From: Aegilops tauschii subsp. strangulata
Lineage: Eukaryota > Streptophyta > Magnoliopsida > Poales > Poaceae
NCBI RefSeq assembly: GCF_002575655.3
Contig: NC_053035.3
Coordinates: 380,161,792 to 380,225,791 of the forward strand
DNA length: 64,000 nt
Direction: 5' to 3'
The position numbers and the translations under genes are program-made. Under the pieces are notes generated by a model, which ran no database searches, had not been told where the DNA came from, and saw only the letters and a list, made by a program, of their open reading frames with translations. Below, piece by piece: positions 36,236-48,011 of this stretch; the stretch's first letter is position 1, and every line of letters starts with the position of its first letter.

Positions 36236-37320
36236 AAAGAGCACTAATATTTACTTCACTGAAAGATTTTTCACTTTGAAGGGAAATAGTTTTTGTTCCA
36301 TCATCTATTAATAATATAACAATAATAATTCATTATATGGCAATGAGTTGAGAAATCTGGCACTACATTATTTAAACAACACAGAATAAAGCATAATGTA
36401 CTAACTAATGCTATCTATGCTCTGATGTACAATGTACTAACACAGAATACAGAATAAAGCAATGACTACTTGTGAGAATTGAGATTATACACAATTATAG
36501 TAGAGAAATGCTATCTATGCTCTGATGTACAACATGACACATCTGACTTAGCCAAGCAAGCAGACATAAATCTGTTATTTAAATTAATCAAGCCATCAAG
36601 CAAATCTTCAGCTTGCCATCTCCTATATCGAAGTTCCAACCAAATTCTCTCCATATTATGTTTACTCTAGCTATACAACAAAAAAGGAACAGTGAACTGC
36701 ATAAATAAAGGAACAAAAGCCCACAAAGATTATAGGGACCAGCATAACTATCTCCGGTTTATTATCAGCAGAGGAGTTTGAATATGAATAAGCAACACGA
36801 CCGGTGAACAAAAGGAACAAGGCATTTGCAACTGCAAATATTAATATAATGATAAGATACATATATTCCAAAGCAAGCTGGGGTGCAAGGAGCATCGCAG
36901 TCTTAGAAGTTTAGCAAAAGGAAACGGGTACTAATATGAAACAAAAAATGGGTTGCAAGACTGAAAACTAATATTGCACTCCAAAATGCGCGTCTCCAAG
37001 GATCCAATTCATCAAAATTAAAATTCTACTCCCTCCATTGGGCATAAATAATTTTTTCCATAAGGTTGCTAATTTTTTGTACATAGCATCATGGGCAGAG
37101 AAGAATTGTGGAAATAAAACATCAGCAACAACACAGAACAATTAACAACTCTTGTCACTTTCGTGAACCACTAGTGAGAATTGAGATTATACACAATTAT
37201 AGTAGAGAAGATGCTATCTATGCTCTAAACCTAAACTAAAGTAAACCTAAACTAAACCAAACCTAAAATAAACCTAAACTAAACTTAAAATACAGAAACA
37301 AAAACAGAAAAAAGCAAGAG
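36236..37320. other. CACTA-B 5' noncoding region
   Basis: AT-rich without a supportable gene. A segment of about 50 bp (GAGAATTGAGATTATACACA...) is present at 36475 and 37173. CCTAAA-type repeats lie at 37225-37300, matching similar repeats at 52805-52865 in CACTA-C. This equivalence marks it as element sequence. Confidence 0.65.
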
Positions 37321-37327
37321 ATCTCAC

Positions 37328-37700
37328 CGGGTGGAGGAGGGGGCACCGGAGGGGTGGGGCGGCCGCGGTGGTGGAGGAGAGGGGCGCCGGGGCGGCCGGG
37401 TGGAGGAGGGGGCGCCGGAGTGGCGTGGAGGCCACGGTGGTGGAGCAGAGGGGCGCCGGGGCCGCCGGGTGGAGGAGGGAGCGCCGGAGCGGCAGGGCGG
37501 CTGCGGTGGTGGAGCAGAGGGGCGCCGGGGCCGCTGGGGTGGAGGAGGGGGCGCTAGAGTGGCGGGGAGGCCACGGTGGTGGAGCAGAGGGGCGCCGGGG
37601 CCACCGGGTGGAGGAGGGAGCGCCGGAGCGGCGGGGCGGCTGCGGTGGTGGAGCAGAGGGGCGCCGGGGCCGCTGGGGTGGAGGAGGGGGTGCTGCGGCG
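37328..37700. repeat. GC-rich minisatellite in CACTA-B
   Basis: Units of about 67 bp containing GGTGGAGGAGG, GCGCCGGAG, and GGTGGTGGAGCAGAGGGGCG repeat about five times. Its equivalent in CACTA-C is 52940-53200. All six frames stay open over several hundred bases because of composition; on the minus strand it would encode Pro/Ala/Arg-rich tracts. I do not call a protein. Confidence 0.8.
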
Positions 37701-38489
37701 ACGTGGGTGGCGTGGGGCGGCGGCAGCTCGGGCACGGGCGGCGTGGCGCGACGACGGGGATGGCGCGGGGCGGGGAAGGGGGTCACCGGGGCTGCTGGGG
37801 CGGGGAAGGGGGTCACCGGGGCTGCTGGGGTGGCGCGGCGACGGGGGTGGCGCGGGGCGGCGGCGGCACGGGGGCGGGATGGTGCGGGGCGGCGGCGGCT
37901 CGGGCGCGGGCGGAGAGAGAGAGGGACAGATGTGGGGCGTAGGCGGGCGTCGATGTTGATTTTAGTTAGGGCACGGTTCTTTGCCGTCCGCCAGCAGACG
38001 GCAAAGATCCTAGCTAACGGGCGTTAGCTTGGCCACTTTCTTTGCCGTCTGCTAGCGGACGGCAAAGAGGGGGGCCGTTAGGTTTTTTTCTATACAGCTT
38101 GTTAGTGGGGCCCACCTCTCTCTTTGCCGTCCGCCAGTCGACGGCAAAGATTCTTTGCCGTCCGCTAGCAGACGGCAAAGAATTGGCTGATGGCAAAGAC
38201 GTTCTTTGCCATCAGCCAGTTCTTTGGCGTCCGTTTTTCACAAGCTGACGGCAAAGAATAGGCAGACGGCAAATAAGCAAATTCCAGTAGTGTAAGCATG
38301 CGCTTTGGTCAGTAAAGCGCAAGGCGGTGGCAAAACGCACAATTAACACCTAGCGCTTTTTTGAACTATGATGGAAATGGAATCTTAAATTAGAACAGTT
38401 GTTCTTCAGGTTTAGGCACTTGTTCTACATGAACAGAGTACAGTAAGACGCAAGAATATAATACTTAAAAATAGAAAATGAGCTCATAG

Positions 38490-39259
38490 ACCTTACCACA
38501 TTCTTGGTTCGGGACCAGTACAGAACAAGGCGTTCCCAGTCATCGTCCAGTAAATGTGTCTCAGGAGACATAAGGGAATTTGATGAGTTTCTTTGCCGGT
38601 GAAGTACGTTTTCTTCAGGTAATTCCGATACTGCCACCAAGCATTCTTGAAGATAGCAGAGGTAGTAGCACAGGTTACCTCATCCTGAGTTTCCAAATCG
38701 GTCCTTCTCTATAGAGAAAAATGGGAAAATTTGCTGTATTATAACCATCATGGAGGTAGGATGTATGGGACGAAGCAAAGTAATTGCCATGAATAACATT
38801 ACTTACACATAACTCCTGGACAAACACCTGCAACTGGCATTTTCCTTCATCTTCAGTATAATATTTCCAAGATGGGAAGATACGCACATACGATTTAACA
38901 ACATCAAATGCGATAGATGCTAAACTACGACTAGCTGGTTGTGCTTCCTCCACAGGAATAGGCGTACTAACTGGTGGAGTTGGGGTTCGCCGTGATAGTA
39001 CTGGCCCTTTGGGCACTGGAGCTGCCTTACTAACTGCTCTTGTTTGGCAGCTCTGTGGTGGAGATGGTGATGTGTCAACAGGAACTGGGTTACTATCGGC
39101 TGGGGTTGGGGTTAGATTGGGTGAAGCTGGTTCTTTGTCCATCGCAGTAGGGGTACAATCTGCGAGAGTTTGGGTTATGTGTGGTAGGGCTGGTTCTTGT
39201 GCATGTACAACCGGGGTGCTATCTCCACCAAGAGGTAGCACTGTTTTTTTTAAGACCAT
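38490..39259 (-). pseudogene. CACTA-A gene, TnpA-like core exons
   Basis: The exon near 38490-38700 encodes a FKNAWWQYRNYLKKTYF segment followed, after a frame change near 38580, by ETHLLDDDWERLVLYW. This matches the W-x-Q-x-R-x-x-L-K-K-x-Y-F ... W-x-x-L-V-x-x-W pattern of the plant CACTA second gene, thought to bind subterminal repeats. Upstream, 38790-39259 is Pro/Ser/Thr-rich then 'SYVRIFPSWKYYTEDEGKCQ'. The frame change between the two halves means it is not translatable as written. Confidence 0.6.
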
Positions 39260-39667
39260 GTTTTTAGTCCGCTAGATACTGGCATCACCCGCTCCAATTC
39301 AAATGGCTGATAAACAGGAAACATAGTTGAATGTACAAACATTGTACGAGAGACAGTTGCAATAGATAGTGTGGAAAAATGAGGGCATGAAATAGTTGAC
39401 ATGTATATTGTTTAACTAAAATGGATAGCATGACATAATTTCACATATATGATGTCTATCTAAACTGGATAGCCTAGCATAACATAATTCAAAGATATGA
39501 TGAATAACTAAACAGGATCGCATGACATAATTCACCTACATGTTATCTAAGTAATCAGGATCGCATCATTTAATTCACATATGTGATTTATATGCTAAAC
39601 AGAGGGCATTCGATATGATGTCTGAACTAACAACATGGTGTTGAATATTTTGTATATGATGTCTAAA

Positions 39668-41960
39668 CTATGCAATGCAAGACACCGTATGCATGATATG
39701 AGCAGTATAACCATGCCAAGTTAGAGCATACACCTCAGTGGGGGAATAGGACTGGTCATCTGTCTCTGAATCCATCTCTGAGGAGCTATCGGGACCCAAC
39801 AAGAGATCTTCTTCGATAGGTAGCACTGTCTGCTCCGAAGGCCTTGTTTTCACTCCAGATTTTTCCATCTCCCACCCAAATGGCTGATTCACAGGAAGAG
39901 TAGTTTAATGTACAAACGTTGTCGACAAATGGAAATGTAATGAAGAAAAGGATGGGCAAGATATCATTCAAATATATGATGCCTGGTTAAACAGGATGGC
40001 ATTGCACATATATTATGGCTGGCTAAAAGACATGAGACTGCATAATTCCCATATATGATATAGAAACTAAACAGGTGGCATTACAGAACTTGTCTAAACT
40101 AAGAAGATGACATATATGATGTCAAAAGTAGGCACTGCAAGGCAACATATGCATGATATGACTAACATCATCATGCCAAGGTAGAGCAAACACCTTGGGG
40201 GGTAAATAGGAGTGGTCAGCGGCGTCTGAATCCGCCTCAGAACAGATATCTTCCTTTGGATTACAATCTGGAGAGGGGTGGGGAGGGTTTGCCATTGAAC
40301 CCACCATGGAGCGATGTATGCATGACATTGTATTGCCGCGCAAAACTCTTCTCTTTTCTCTACATGTTCAGCATGACTGTGTACAATATCTGACATGCAT
40401 ACGAAAAGAATATGGTGAGATTATGTAAGGAGAGCATGCAGAAATTTAGAGTGATGGTAACAACCAGTGGATCGACATTTTTCCGTTGAACCAAAATAGC
40501 CCTAATGGATCGACGTGAATGTATAGTAATAAGTGATGCAACAAGTGTACAACCTCTTTGCCGTAGCCGTGTCGACCTCAGCATCATTGGGTTGGTCGCT
40601 GAAGCAGTTGAGGCAGAGGTGGCTGTTGGAGGTGTGGAGGAAGATCTGAGGAATCTGTAGACGGCGTCCAGGGCACTGCTCTGTTGTGATGGATTGTTCT
40701 GTCGTTGGAGCAGCTCCGGTGAGCCGTAAGACGTCAAGGCTGAAGCAGCACAAGACAGACATCGTCAATCTCAAGTGGGATTCTAATAGCATCTCCATTA
40801 GATGATGTAAAATGGATGTAAAATTAACATCACCAAAAACCACCTGACTACAACAAATGAGGTAAAAACTGTTCACTCTGAACTTAACTGTCGAAACTGA
40901 AATTTACTGTGGAATCTGAATGCTACTGTCGAAACTGAACGCAATGGTAGCAGAGAGGCACTTGACATGTAGTTTAGGGAGGGCCTGCAGTTCATCTTCA
41001 ACCTGCACCCCCCTGAGCCGCCAGCCACCACCGGCCGAACCGCCGGCCCCAGCGCCGCCTCGCCGCCCCAAAACAAGTCGCCACCGTCGCCCCGGCCAGC
41101 CCTCAAGGCCCCCCGCCCCCACCCTGAACCCTAAGATAGATAGTGTGGTACCTCTCCGGCGAGCCCCCGTCCCCGCTGCGGGTGGTTCTTCCTTAACTCC
41201 GGCGAGCCCCCCAACCCCTGAAAATCGACTGACCCAAAAGTCGATTCAGTCGACTGAAGTGTGGCTTAATCAGAGCAGAGCAGCAGCACGAGCGAGGGGG
41301 AGAGCAGCAGCAGCAGCTGGGCGAGCGAGCGATCGAGCGAGAGCCGGAGCAGCAGCAGCAGCGCGAGCGAGCGAGCGAGAGCCGGAGCAGCAGCAGCAGA
41401 TCCGGCTGGTATGGACGCCGCCGCCGAAGGGGCCTCGCACTGGGGGAGAGCCGCAGTGGAGGTGTCGCCCGCGGCGCCGTCTTCAAGGTAGCCGCTCCAT
41501 GGGGGTGCGGGATGGAGCACCGTCGGCGCCGGGAGATCGAGTTAAGGAGAAGGTGCGATGCGATGAGTGTACAACCTCTTTGGTGGCGCCGAGTAGGCCT
41601 CGGCTTCATCCGAGGAGTCGGTGAGGATGCTGCGGTTCCGGTGGAGCAGGTTAAGGCGGCGCTGTGGGGATGGAGCAGCCGCGATAGACGAGGCGATCGT
41701 CAGAGCAGCTCCTTGGAGGTGGAGGACGGGGCGGCTGAACCGGCGGGACGGCGAGATGGACGACGGATCCTCATCCGGGAAGGTGGACGAGGGACGTCGA
41801 GCTGTTGCGGTGGACGACGTCGTCGGGGAAGAGGCTCCGGCTGGGCAGCGGTGATGTGGCGGATGGAGGAGGGTGGGGTTTCGCGGCTGGAGCGGAGAGG
41901 TTATGGCGGCCTGGGATTTCGAATGGCGAAAAGGGGGCGATGGGAGGGGTGAAGCATGAC
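39668..41960 (-). pseudogene. Probable 5' exons of the CACTA-A gene, with duplicated exons
   Basis: Minus-strand exon-like pieces occur at 39668-39892, 40122-40343, 40500-40740 and 41540-41960. The first two are related to each other (SEMDSETDDQSY-SPTEVYAL versus SEADSDAADHSY-LPPKVFAL). The last two share a segment ending KRLYT before a splice-donor-like site. So both an inner exon and the first exon seem duplicated. The 41193-41500 interval is GC-rich with CAGCAG and GAGC runs and holds no credible protein. Assignment to CACTA-A is by position and strand only. Confidence 0.4.
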
Positions 41961-42353
41961 TTACGGACGCGCTTGTCCAAAATGTAGGGTGTGTTACAAA
42001 AGTACCCCCACCGATTTGAACTAGCGGCCCTTTCGGCTCAGGGTTAGAAGGGGGATTTCGCGTGTCGGGATTTGGCAGCTGGAGGGAGTTTTCGCGCGCG
42101 TTGTAATTTCGGGATAGCAAGGCGCGGGTTGTGAAGGCGCCAGTTTTGGGAGCACGATATCTGAATTTTCGGGATATAACAAGACGCGGGTTAAATTTTA
42201 GGACAAGCCTAACGTGTAGTAATATTGTACTTGTACGTACCAAATCAATTCGCACTTCCCTCAACCAAAAAGAAAACGAAAAAATAAAACTATTCACACC
42301 ACACAAAGAGAGAGTCTTGCCCCGTTTTACTATACAAATGCTATTCAAAGCTA

Positions 42354-42590
42354 CTCCCTCCTTCCATCTATATAGGGCCTAATGCGTTTTTCGATGCTAA
42401 CTTTGACCAAATATTAGAGCAATAATATATGACATGCAACTTACACAAAGCACACCATTAAATTCATCTATGAAAGGTTCTTTCAATGATATAATTTTCA
42501 CATTGTGCATGTCATGTAATATTAATCTTGTCAATAGTCAAAGGCGGTCTTAAAAATCTCATTACGCCCTATATAGATGGAAGGAGGGAG
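42354..42590. mobile_element. Stowaway MITE
   Basis: Starts CTCCCTCCTTCCATCTATAT and ends ATATAGATGGAAGGAGGGAG, long near-perfect inverted repeats (237 bp) flanked by TA on both sides (42352-42353, 42591-42592). This is the Tc1/mariner-type Stowaway signature. No coding capacity. Confidence 0.93.
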
Positions 42591-42592
42591 TA

Positions 42593-43944
42593 TGAATCCA
42601 TGTTATGTCCGATTAAATTTCTTCGCTTGCTGTATAATGCCTGTAACCTACTCATACCAACATTTTAGTGCATTCCAAATGTCTATACTACCACTGCAAT
42701 TCAAACTAAATTTGAATTCGTTTCTCTATTTCAATAAAAATCTACAATCATGATTGTTGCCAACTTCAACCATCATAGTTTCCTTGCTATCCGCCAGATA
42801 TAAATCGGATGGCCTATAATGCAGGATGGCAGGCACACCACCATCAACAACTCCGTTTTTTTATAAGAGTAGAGATAAAATATATTAAATGTAGTATAAC
42901 ATGTTCATAACCGCACCATGTGTATCACCGTTATATATATTCACACATGCGTCGGTTTGAAACACTATGATAAATTCTTCAAATATCCAAATTCGCTTTT
43001 TATAATGAAGTATATATGATCTCTATTCGTCTTTTACACCCACACAACCCTCTTATCTTTGTAGCTAGCGCTAACTTTCTCTTGTGCATGCACACGCCCG
43101 CATCCCTCTCACCCTCCCTCAGCATTCTCTAGCTCCATCGCGCAAATTCGTCTTTTCACTTTAGGTCGTTCACCCACGGTGTGTGTAGGCCCCCCCAGCT
43201 CCTTTACGGCACACATCGATCGATATGCCTCTCTAGTCAGGTGTGCCTAGCACAAACACAAGCTTCCCCTCTTCTCTTGTCACCGTCCATGCCTCACTCC
43301 CACCACTCTTTTCATCGTTCTCGTACTCGCACACTCCTCCCCCCTCGATATAGTATGCCTCTCGTACCACCTCCTACATGCATCCCTCTCTCTATCCTTC
43401 TCCTCGTGCCTCATTTGCTTCTAACACACACATGCATGTATACCGATCGATCTCCCAACATATACCTAGATCGACTTTAACTACCCCCCATCGATCGACG
43501 TACCTCAGAAGTTATGTCTCTCCTTTCTCTAACAAAGGGCGATTGATCTGCCTATGTAGTTACGCCTGCTTACCACAGCCACATCGTCCCCCCTCATCAT
43601 TCGTGCATGCCTCCTGACCCATCTCTCACACGCACGTGCACAGACAACAAGCAGCCATATCCTCTCTTATTGATAATGCGGGCGTGCCCTCCGTTTGTCT
43701 AGCAAGCCTATCCCACCATTTGTTAGAAGCAACTCCACTACCACCCCCTCCAACACTCTAGCTCTGTCTCTCTCCCAACCTTATTCATCTCCTGCACATA
43801 TGCATGGATGCCGATCGACCTCCCTTAATACATGAGGCAGATCGATCTCCTTAATACACGAGGTAGGCCTCTCTCCTCCTCCACACATATACCAGCCATT
43901 GTACCTCTATAGTTAATTGGGCCTCCCTCTTCCCCCACCACACA
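42593..43944. other. Gene-free stretch left of CACTA-C
   Basis: First half AT-rich, second half pyrimidine-rich with many CCCTCTC, CTCTCT and CGATCGAT words and repeated ATGCCTCTC(T/G) phrases. Frames of up to 99 codons here are not supported by any recognisable motif. I see no transposon ends other than CACTA-C at its right edge. Confidence 0.5.
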
Positions 43945-44734
43945 CACTACAGGAAACAGCTACTTTGCCGTCTGCCATGGCGGACGGCAAAGGCTCGAAA
44001 GGCGGACGGCAAAGACCTTTGCCGTCAGCCGCGGACGGCAAAAGGCTCCAGCAAAGAAGGCTACGGTAAACAGCTGCTTTGCCGTCTGCTTCCTGGCGGC
44101 GGACGGCAAAGGCTCTTTGCCGTCTGCGGCGGACGGCAAAGAGGGCGGACGACAATAATTGCGCTGTCAGTCCGTTAAGTGGCTAATGGCAGACCTTTGC
44201 CGTCTGCCACGGACGGCAAAGTCTTTGCCGTCTGCCACTGTAGGCAAACTGGCCAAATGGGTCAGCTCCCAGGAAGCACAGTTGGCTGCCACGTGGTGCC
44301 TTTGCCGTCCGCGGCAGACGGCAAAGAGCTCTTTGCCGTCGGTGGCAGACGGCAAAGAGCCTGCATATTGTCTGTTTTTTCTGTTTTTTATTAAATCCCA
44401 CAATTTGCAGCACATATCACATATATAAGTTTCATATCCAGCACATATCCAACACATATCTAGCACATAAGTTTCATATCACATATCACATCAGTTTCAT
44501 CCATACACATTGTTCATACAGAAGGAAGTTCCATCCATACACATTGTTCCATCCATATATATATTACAATGCAAAGTGTCATGAAGATAGCAAGCTAGAT
44601 ACAATGCAAAGTTTCATCAAAGGAAAAGCAAGCACTCCATCATAGCAAGCTAGCTTCCATCAAGTGAATGAAATCTGGAAAATGGTAAATAAGAAAGTTA
44701 GAAATAGGTGACTAGAACAAGAAGAAGACTAGAA

Positions 44735-45410
44735 CAAGAAGTATATGTCATTTATGAGCTAACTTAGGTGAAATGGATCATATATGAGCTAACTAAGTTG
44801 AAATGGGTTGTTTATGAGCTAACTTAGTTGAAATGGATCATTTATGAGCTAACTTAGTTGAAATGGGTCGTTTATGAGCTAACTAAGGTGAAGGGCATCG
44901 TTTTTTAGCTAAGTAAGGTGAAATGGGTCATTTTGGAGCTAACCTAGGTGAAATGGGTCATTTTGGAGCTAACCTAGGTGAAATGGGTCATTTTAAAGCT
45001 AACGTATGTAAAATGGATCATTTAGGAGCTCATCTATGTAAAATGGGTCATTTTAGAGCTAATTTAGTTGAAATGGATCTTTTTGAGCTAACTTAGGTGA
45101 AATGGATCATTTAAGAGCTAATTTAGGTGAAATGGATCATTTTTTAGCTCACTTAGGTCAAATGGATCGTTTATGAGCTAAATTAGTTGAAATGGATCGT
45201 TTATGAGATAACCTAGGTAAGATGGGTCATTTTGGAGTTAACCTAGGTGAAATGGGCCATTTTAAAGCTAACGTAGGTAAAATGGATCATTTAGGAGCTA
45301 ATGTAGGTAAAATGGGTCATTTTTGAGCTAACTTGGATGAACTGCATCATTTATAAGCTAACCTAGGTAAAATGGGTCATTTTGGAGGAAAATAAGCTAA
45401 CTCTAGGTCA
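44735..45410. repeat. About 20 copies of a 30-bp repeat in CACTA-C
   Basis: Units of the form GAGCTAACTTAGGTGAAATGG + TCATTT repeat from 44755 to about 45390, with variants GTTGAAATGG, GGTAAAATGG. It lies downstream of the TnpA-like gene. A degenerate relative (GAGCTAAC...TAAG) is present in CACTA-B at 34380-34770. Confidence 0.85.
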
Positions 45411-45812
45411 TTATGGTAAGCATATTGGAGGAAATAAAGCTAAGTCTAGGTCTTTATGCATTTGTTAAGCAAAACACTAGAGAAACTTACCGTGATCAGG
45501 GAGGTGTAGGAGCGGGGTGGCTAGTGCCGCTACCTGGAGAAGGACCGTGCGATGCGTTTCTGGAGTTAAGCTGCACCAAAGATCATTTCCAATGTCTCGT
45601 TAGCATTACGACACTCAAATGTTAAGACTACCAAGTAATGTCCATTCAAACTAAACTCACCGTGCTCCCAGGAGCAATCACTGGCATCGGCGGAGCGGGC
45701 TGACCGGACTTCTCGCACACAGACTGCACATTTGGTTTTCAGAACAGAGTCATACTAGTTAGTAATGAGACTCAAATGTTAAGACTAGCAAGTAATCTGC
45801 AGAAGAAACTTA

Positions 45813-47946
45813 CCACAAGGAGCTCGTACATGGCCCTTCCCTGCATGTCATTTCGTGCCCTCTCCTCCTCCATCATCTTTCTCGTCCTCTCCTCCATCTC
45901 CCGCTGCCTCTCCGCCGCCTCCGCCAGAAGTTTCTCCGTTCTATCTCTCTCAGTCTGTAAAGCAGCCTGCAACACCACTCACATGACCATTTGTAATCAT
46001 TGATGGAAGCGCACACAATGTAATGGAGAAAGACGGCAAAGAAGCTCGATGAGTTTAGTTTGAATGGCGAGTTGCACTGGCCGTTCACGAGGCCTTATCT
46101 CAGGAGCGGAGCTCGACTGGCGCGCCTTGATCTCCGGGAGAGTGCTAGGACAACGGATAAGTCCATCTCCAATGGCTATGGAGCCATGGGACATCCCGCC
46201 ACCAGATATCATCACCAGCTCTGGATCAATGGGACCCTGGCTCGGGTTAAAGTCCTCCCCTTTCCTCGCCTTCCCCTCATCTCTATATCTCACGAGCTTG
46301 TTGTGGGAGGAGATGTTGGTGAAGTTGTTTGCATCATCGAGGTCAGACTGAGAGAAAGCCTTGACTTTCTTGTAAGAGCCAGTGTGGGCCATGGCATACA
46401 GGTCGTACACCTCTGGCACCTTATCCGCCTTATTGTGGCGTGCCTGAAAGAGAGAAACAATGAAAATTAGTAATTAAAGGGCTCAAGCTAGCATGATGAA
46501 TGAATTGCATGAATCATGAAGCAAACCACATACCCAGTTGCGCCCGAACTGATATAAGTTGGAGCTGCCTTGATGGTGTGGCACACCTTCCATTTGGGCA
46601 CGTTTGTCCTTGGCCTGGTTGTGGAGGGCTAGCCATTCTTGTGAGCAACACTCATCGACCAACACCTCCCAACAATCCATCCGATCCGCACACCATCTCG
46701 GAGGCGCCTAAGTTAGCAAATAGAAACTTGAGCGCTACGGCTAAGAATTACTAAATGAAGGAACTTAAGTAGAAGGCCTTAAGAATTACCTTCATGTACT
46801 GCTCCTTACTCAGGAACTTATCGCGGCACGCCGGCTTGGTCTTCTTGATACCACGCAAGGCGTAGTAGTCTCGAACAGCCTGCACCCGAGCCTCGTGCCG
46901 TAAGTTCTGGAGTAGGCGCTTGCAGACGTTCTGGATAACATTTGCGCAGTCCTCCTCGTATCCCTCCTCACACCTGTAGAATGTCTACAATCAAATGAGA
47001 CAATATTGATTAGTACAATTAATAACTAGCTAGTTGAAGATTTTGAAATGTGTAAAGGAGAAATTACCCAGAACGTCCTGATCACCATGTCTGCCCTCGT
47101 GTTGCACACGACACCGTCGATAATGACACCCGGCGGGGCCGGGGCAGCCACGTAGTGCTCCCAGCTCAACCCAAGCTCTGGAAGCCGACCCTCACCAGGC
47201 AACGTGACAAACCCCGGGAAGTTTTGCCGGCAAAGAACTCCAAGGACGGAGTTGGGCCGGCGGACACTATGATGGTGGTCCCAACCCCTGCAGCATGACA
47301 AGGCCAACGCATTAGTTATTTGAAGAAACGTGAATGCAGAAGGTACAAAAATATTAAATGCACTTACGTACCTCTCCCCATCAGGGAAGATCAACCACCT
47401 CTGCTCGCGGGTCGCCGGCACGGACGGGAGCCGTGTAGCACCACGCTGGTACACGGTGCCACCCTCCTCCTCAAGATCAGTCGGCTCCCCGCCATCACCA
47501 GCATGGCCACTCGGCTCCTCGGGCTGATCCGGCCAGGTACCCCATCCGGACGTGTGCTCCTCCGGGGTCTCGTGGGCCGATCTCTCGTGGGCCGAAGGCC
47601 AGTCGACCCGAGGCTCGTGGGCCCAAGACCCGTGGACCGGAGTCCGTGTAGCCTCCTCCTCGGACGAGTCCACCCTAGCAGTCACGTGCTCGGGTTAAAC
47701 AGCTGGGGGTGGCGGCGAGGAAGGTGCCCTAGCAGTCACCCTACCTCCTCTCCCGCGACCACGTGCCCCACCTCCTCTCTTCCTACCTCGTCCCCTGCTG
47801 GGCACCGCGGTCGACGAAGAAGGGCCCGGCGGTGTGGACATACTGTCCAGCAACGCTCGGCGGAGAGGTACGTCTGGAATCGAAGACCTCAGACCACGCG
47901 CCGACGAAGAAGGGGCCTTGGCGCGCTCCCGACCAGCGCCCACCAT
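45813..47946 (-). pseudogene. CACTA-C TnpA-like gene, spliceable, one internal TAA
   Basis: Minus-strand exons joined by GT-AG introns with consistent phase: 47946-47372, 47287-47068, 46984-46790, 46707-46534, then from 46443 onward. A coiled-coil exon lies near 45971-45813. The protein starts Arg/Gly-rich, then has a WLIFPDGERGWDHHH segment formed across the first intron, cysteine-containing helices, and the CACTA second-gene signature DLYAMAHTGSYKK ... GEDFNPSQGPIDPELV ... GSIAIGDGLI. Such proteins are thought to bind subterminal repeats and help excision. A TAA at 47695-47697 (codon 84) breaks the first exon; otherwise the frame is intact as far as I can follow. Confidence 0.7.
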
Positions 47947-48011
47947 CTTTCAACACCTGCCATGACAAACAGTAAACGAAATTAGTACAACATAAAAAAA
48001 TTACGCACAAA

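Larger units (their letters stand above)
33436..38292 (-). mobile_element. CACTA-B, gene-carrying non-autonomous CACTA element
   Basis: Left end CACTACAGGAATCTGC (33436), right end ...CCAGTAGTG (38292), which reads CACTACTGGAATTTGC inverted. Flanking triplets are TGA and TAA, a one-base mismatch from a perfect duplication. Both arms carry TTTGCCGTCTGCC / GGCGGACGGCAAAG subterminal motifs (33456-33870 and 37978-38275). Length 4857 bp, no transposase. It carries the B3-domain gene at 34925-35785. Ends and arms match CACTA-C (43945-53538), the likely source of transposase for this family. Confidence 0.92.
33346..38372. mobile_element. Small inverted-repeat element (MITE-like) hosting CACTA-B
   Basis: Left arm starts ATCATAGTTAAAAAAGGCGC at 33346; the reverse complement of the right flank reads ATCATAGTTCAAAAAAGCGC, ending at 38372. 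The similarity continues inward (CCTAGG..., GGCAAAACGCA). Removing CACTA-B leaves about 170 bp of inverted-repeat sequence. No coding capacity. I cannot define its target duplication or superfamily. Confidence 0.65.
30762..41960 (-). mobile_element. CACTA-A, left end and gene region; right end not found
   Basis: Starts CACTACAAAAAAAATACAC at 30762 in the middle of LARD LTR2, after the presumptive 3-bp duplication TGA. Subterminal TCCGTGATGATA / TCATCACGGA motifs lie in 30780-30960. Next comes a block rich in GGCCCGTT and GGCCCATGGA units (31190-32040). Gene remnants lie on the minus strand (32360-32794, 38490-39259, probably up to 41960), split by a small inverted-repeat element and CACTA-B. 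No matching TGTAGTG right end is visible before 64000, so the given end is only the last exon I attribute to it. Confidence 0.7.

Noticed and set aside
37274..38027. Pro/Ala/Arg-rich and Gly-rich frames of about 200 codons in CACTA-B
   Set aside because: They follow the 67-bp GC-rich minisatellite; both strands are open and no start or splice context is supported.
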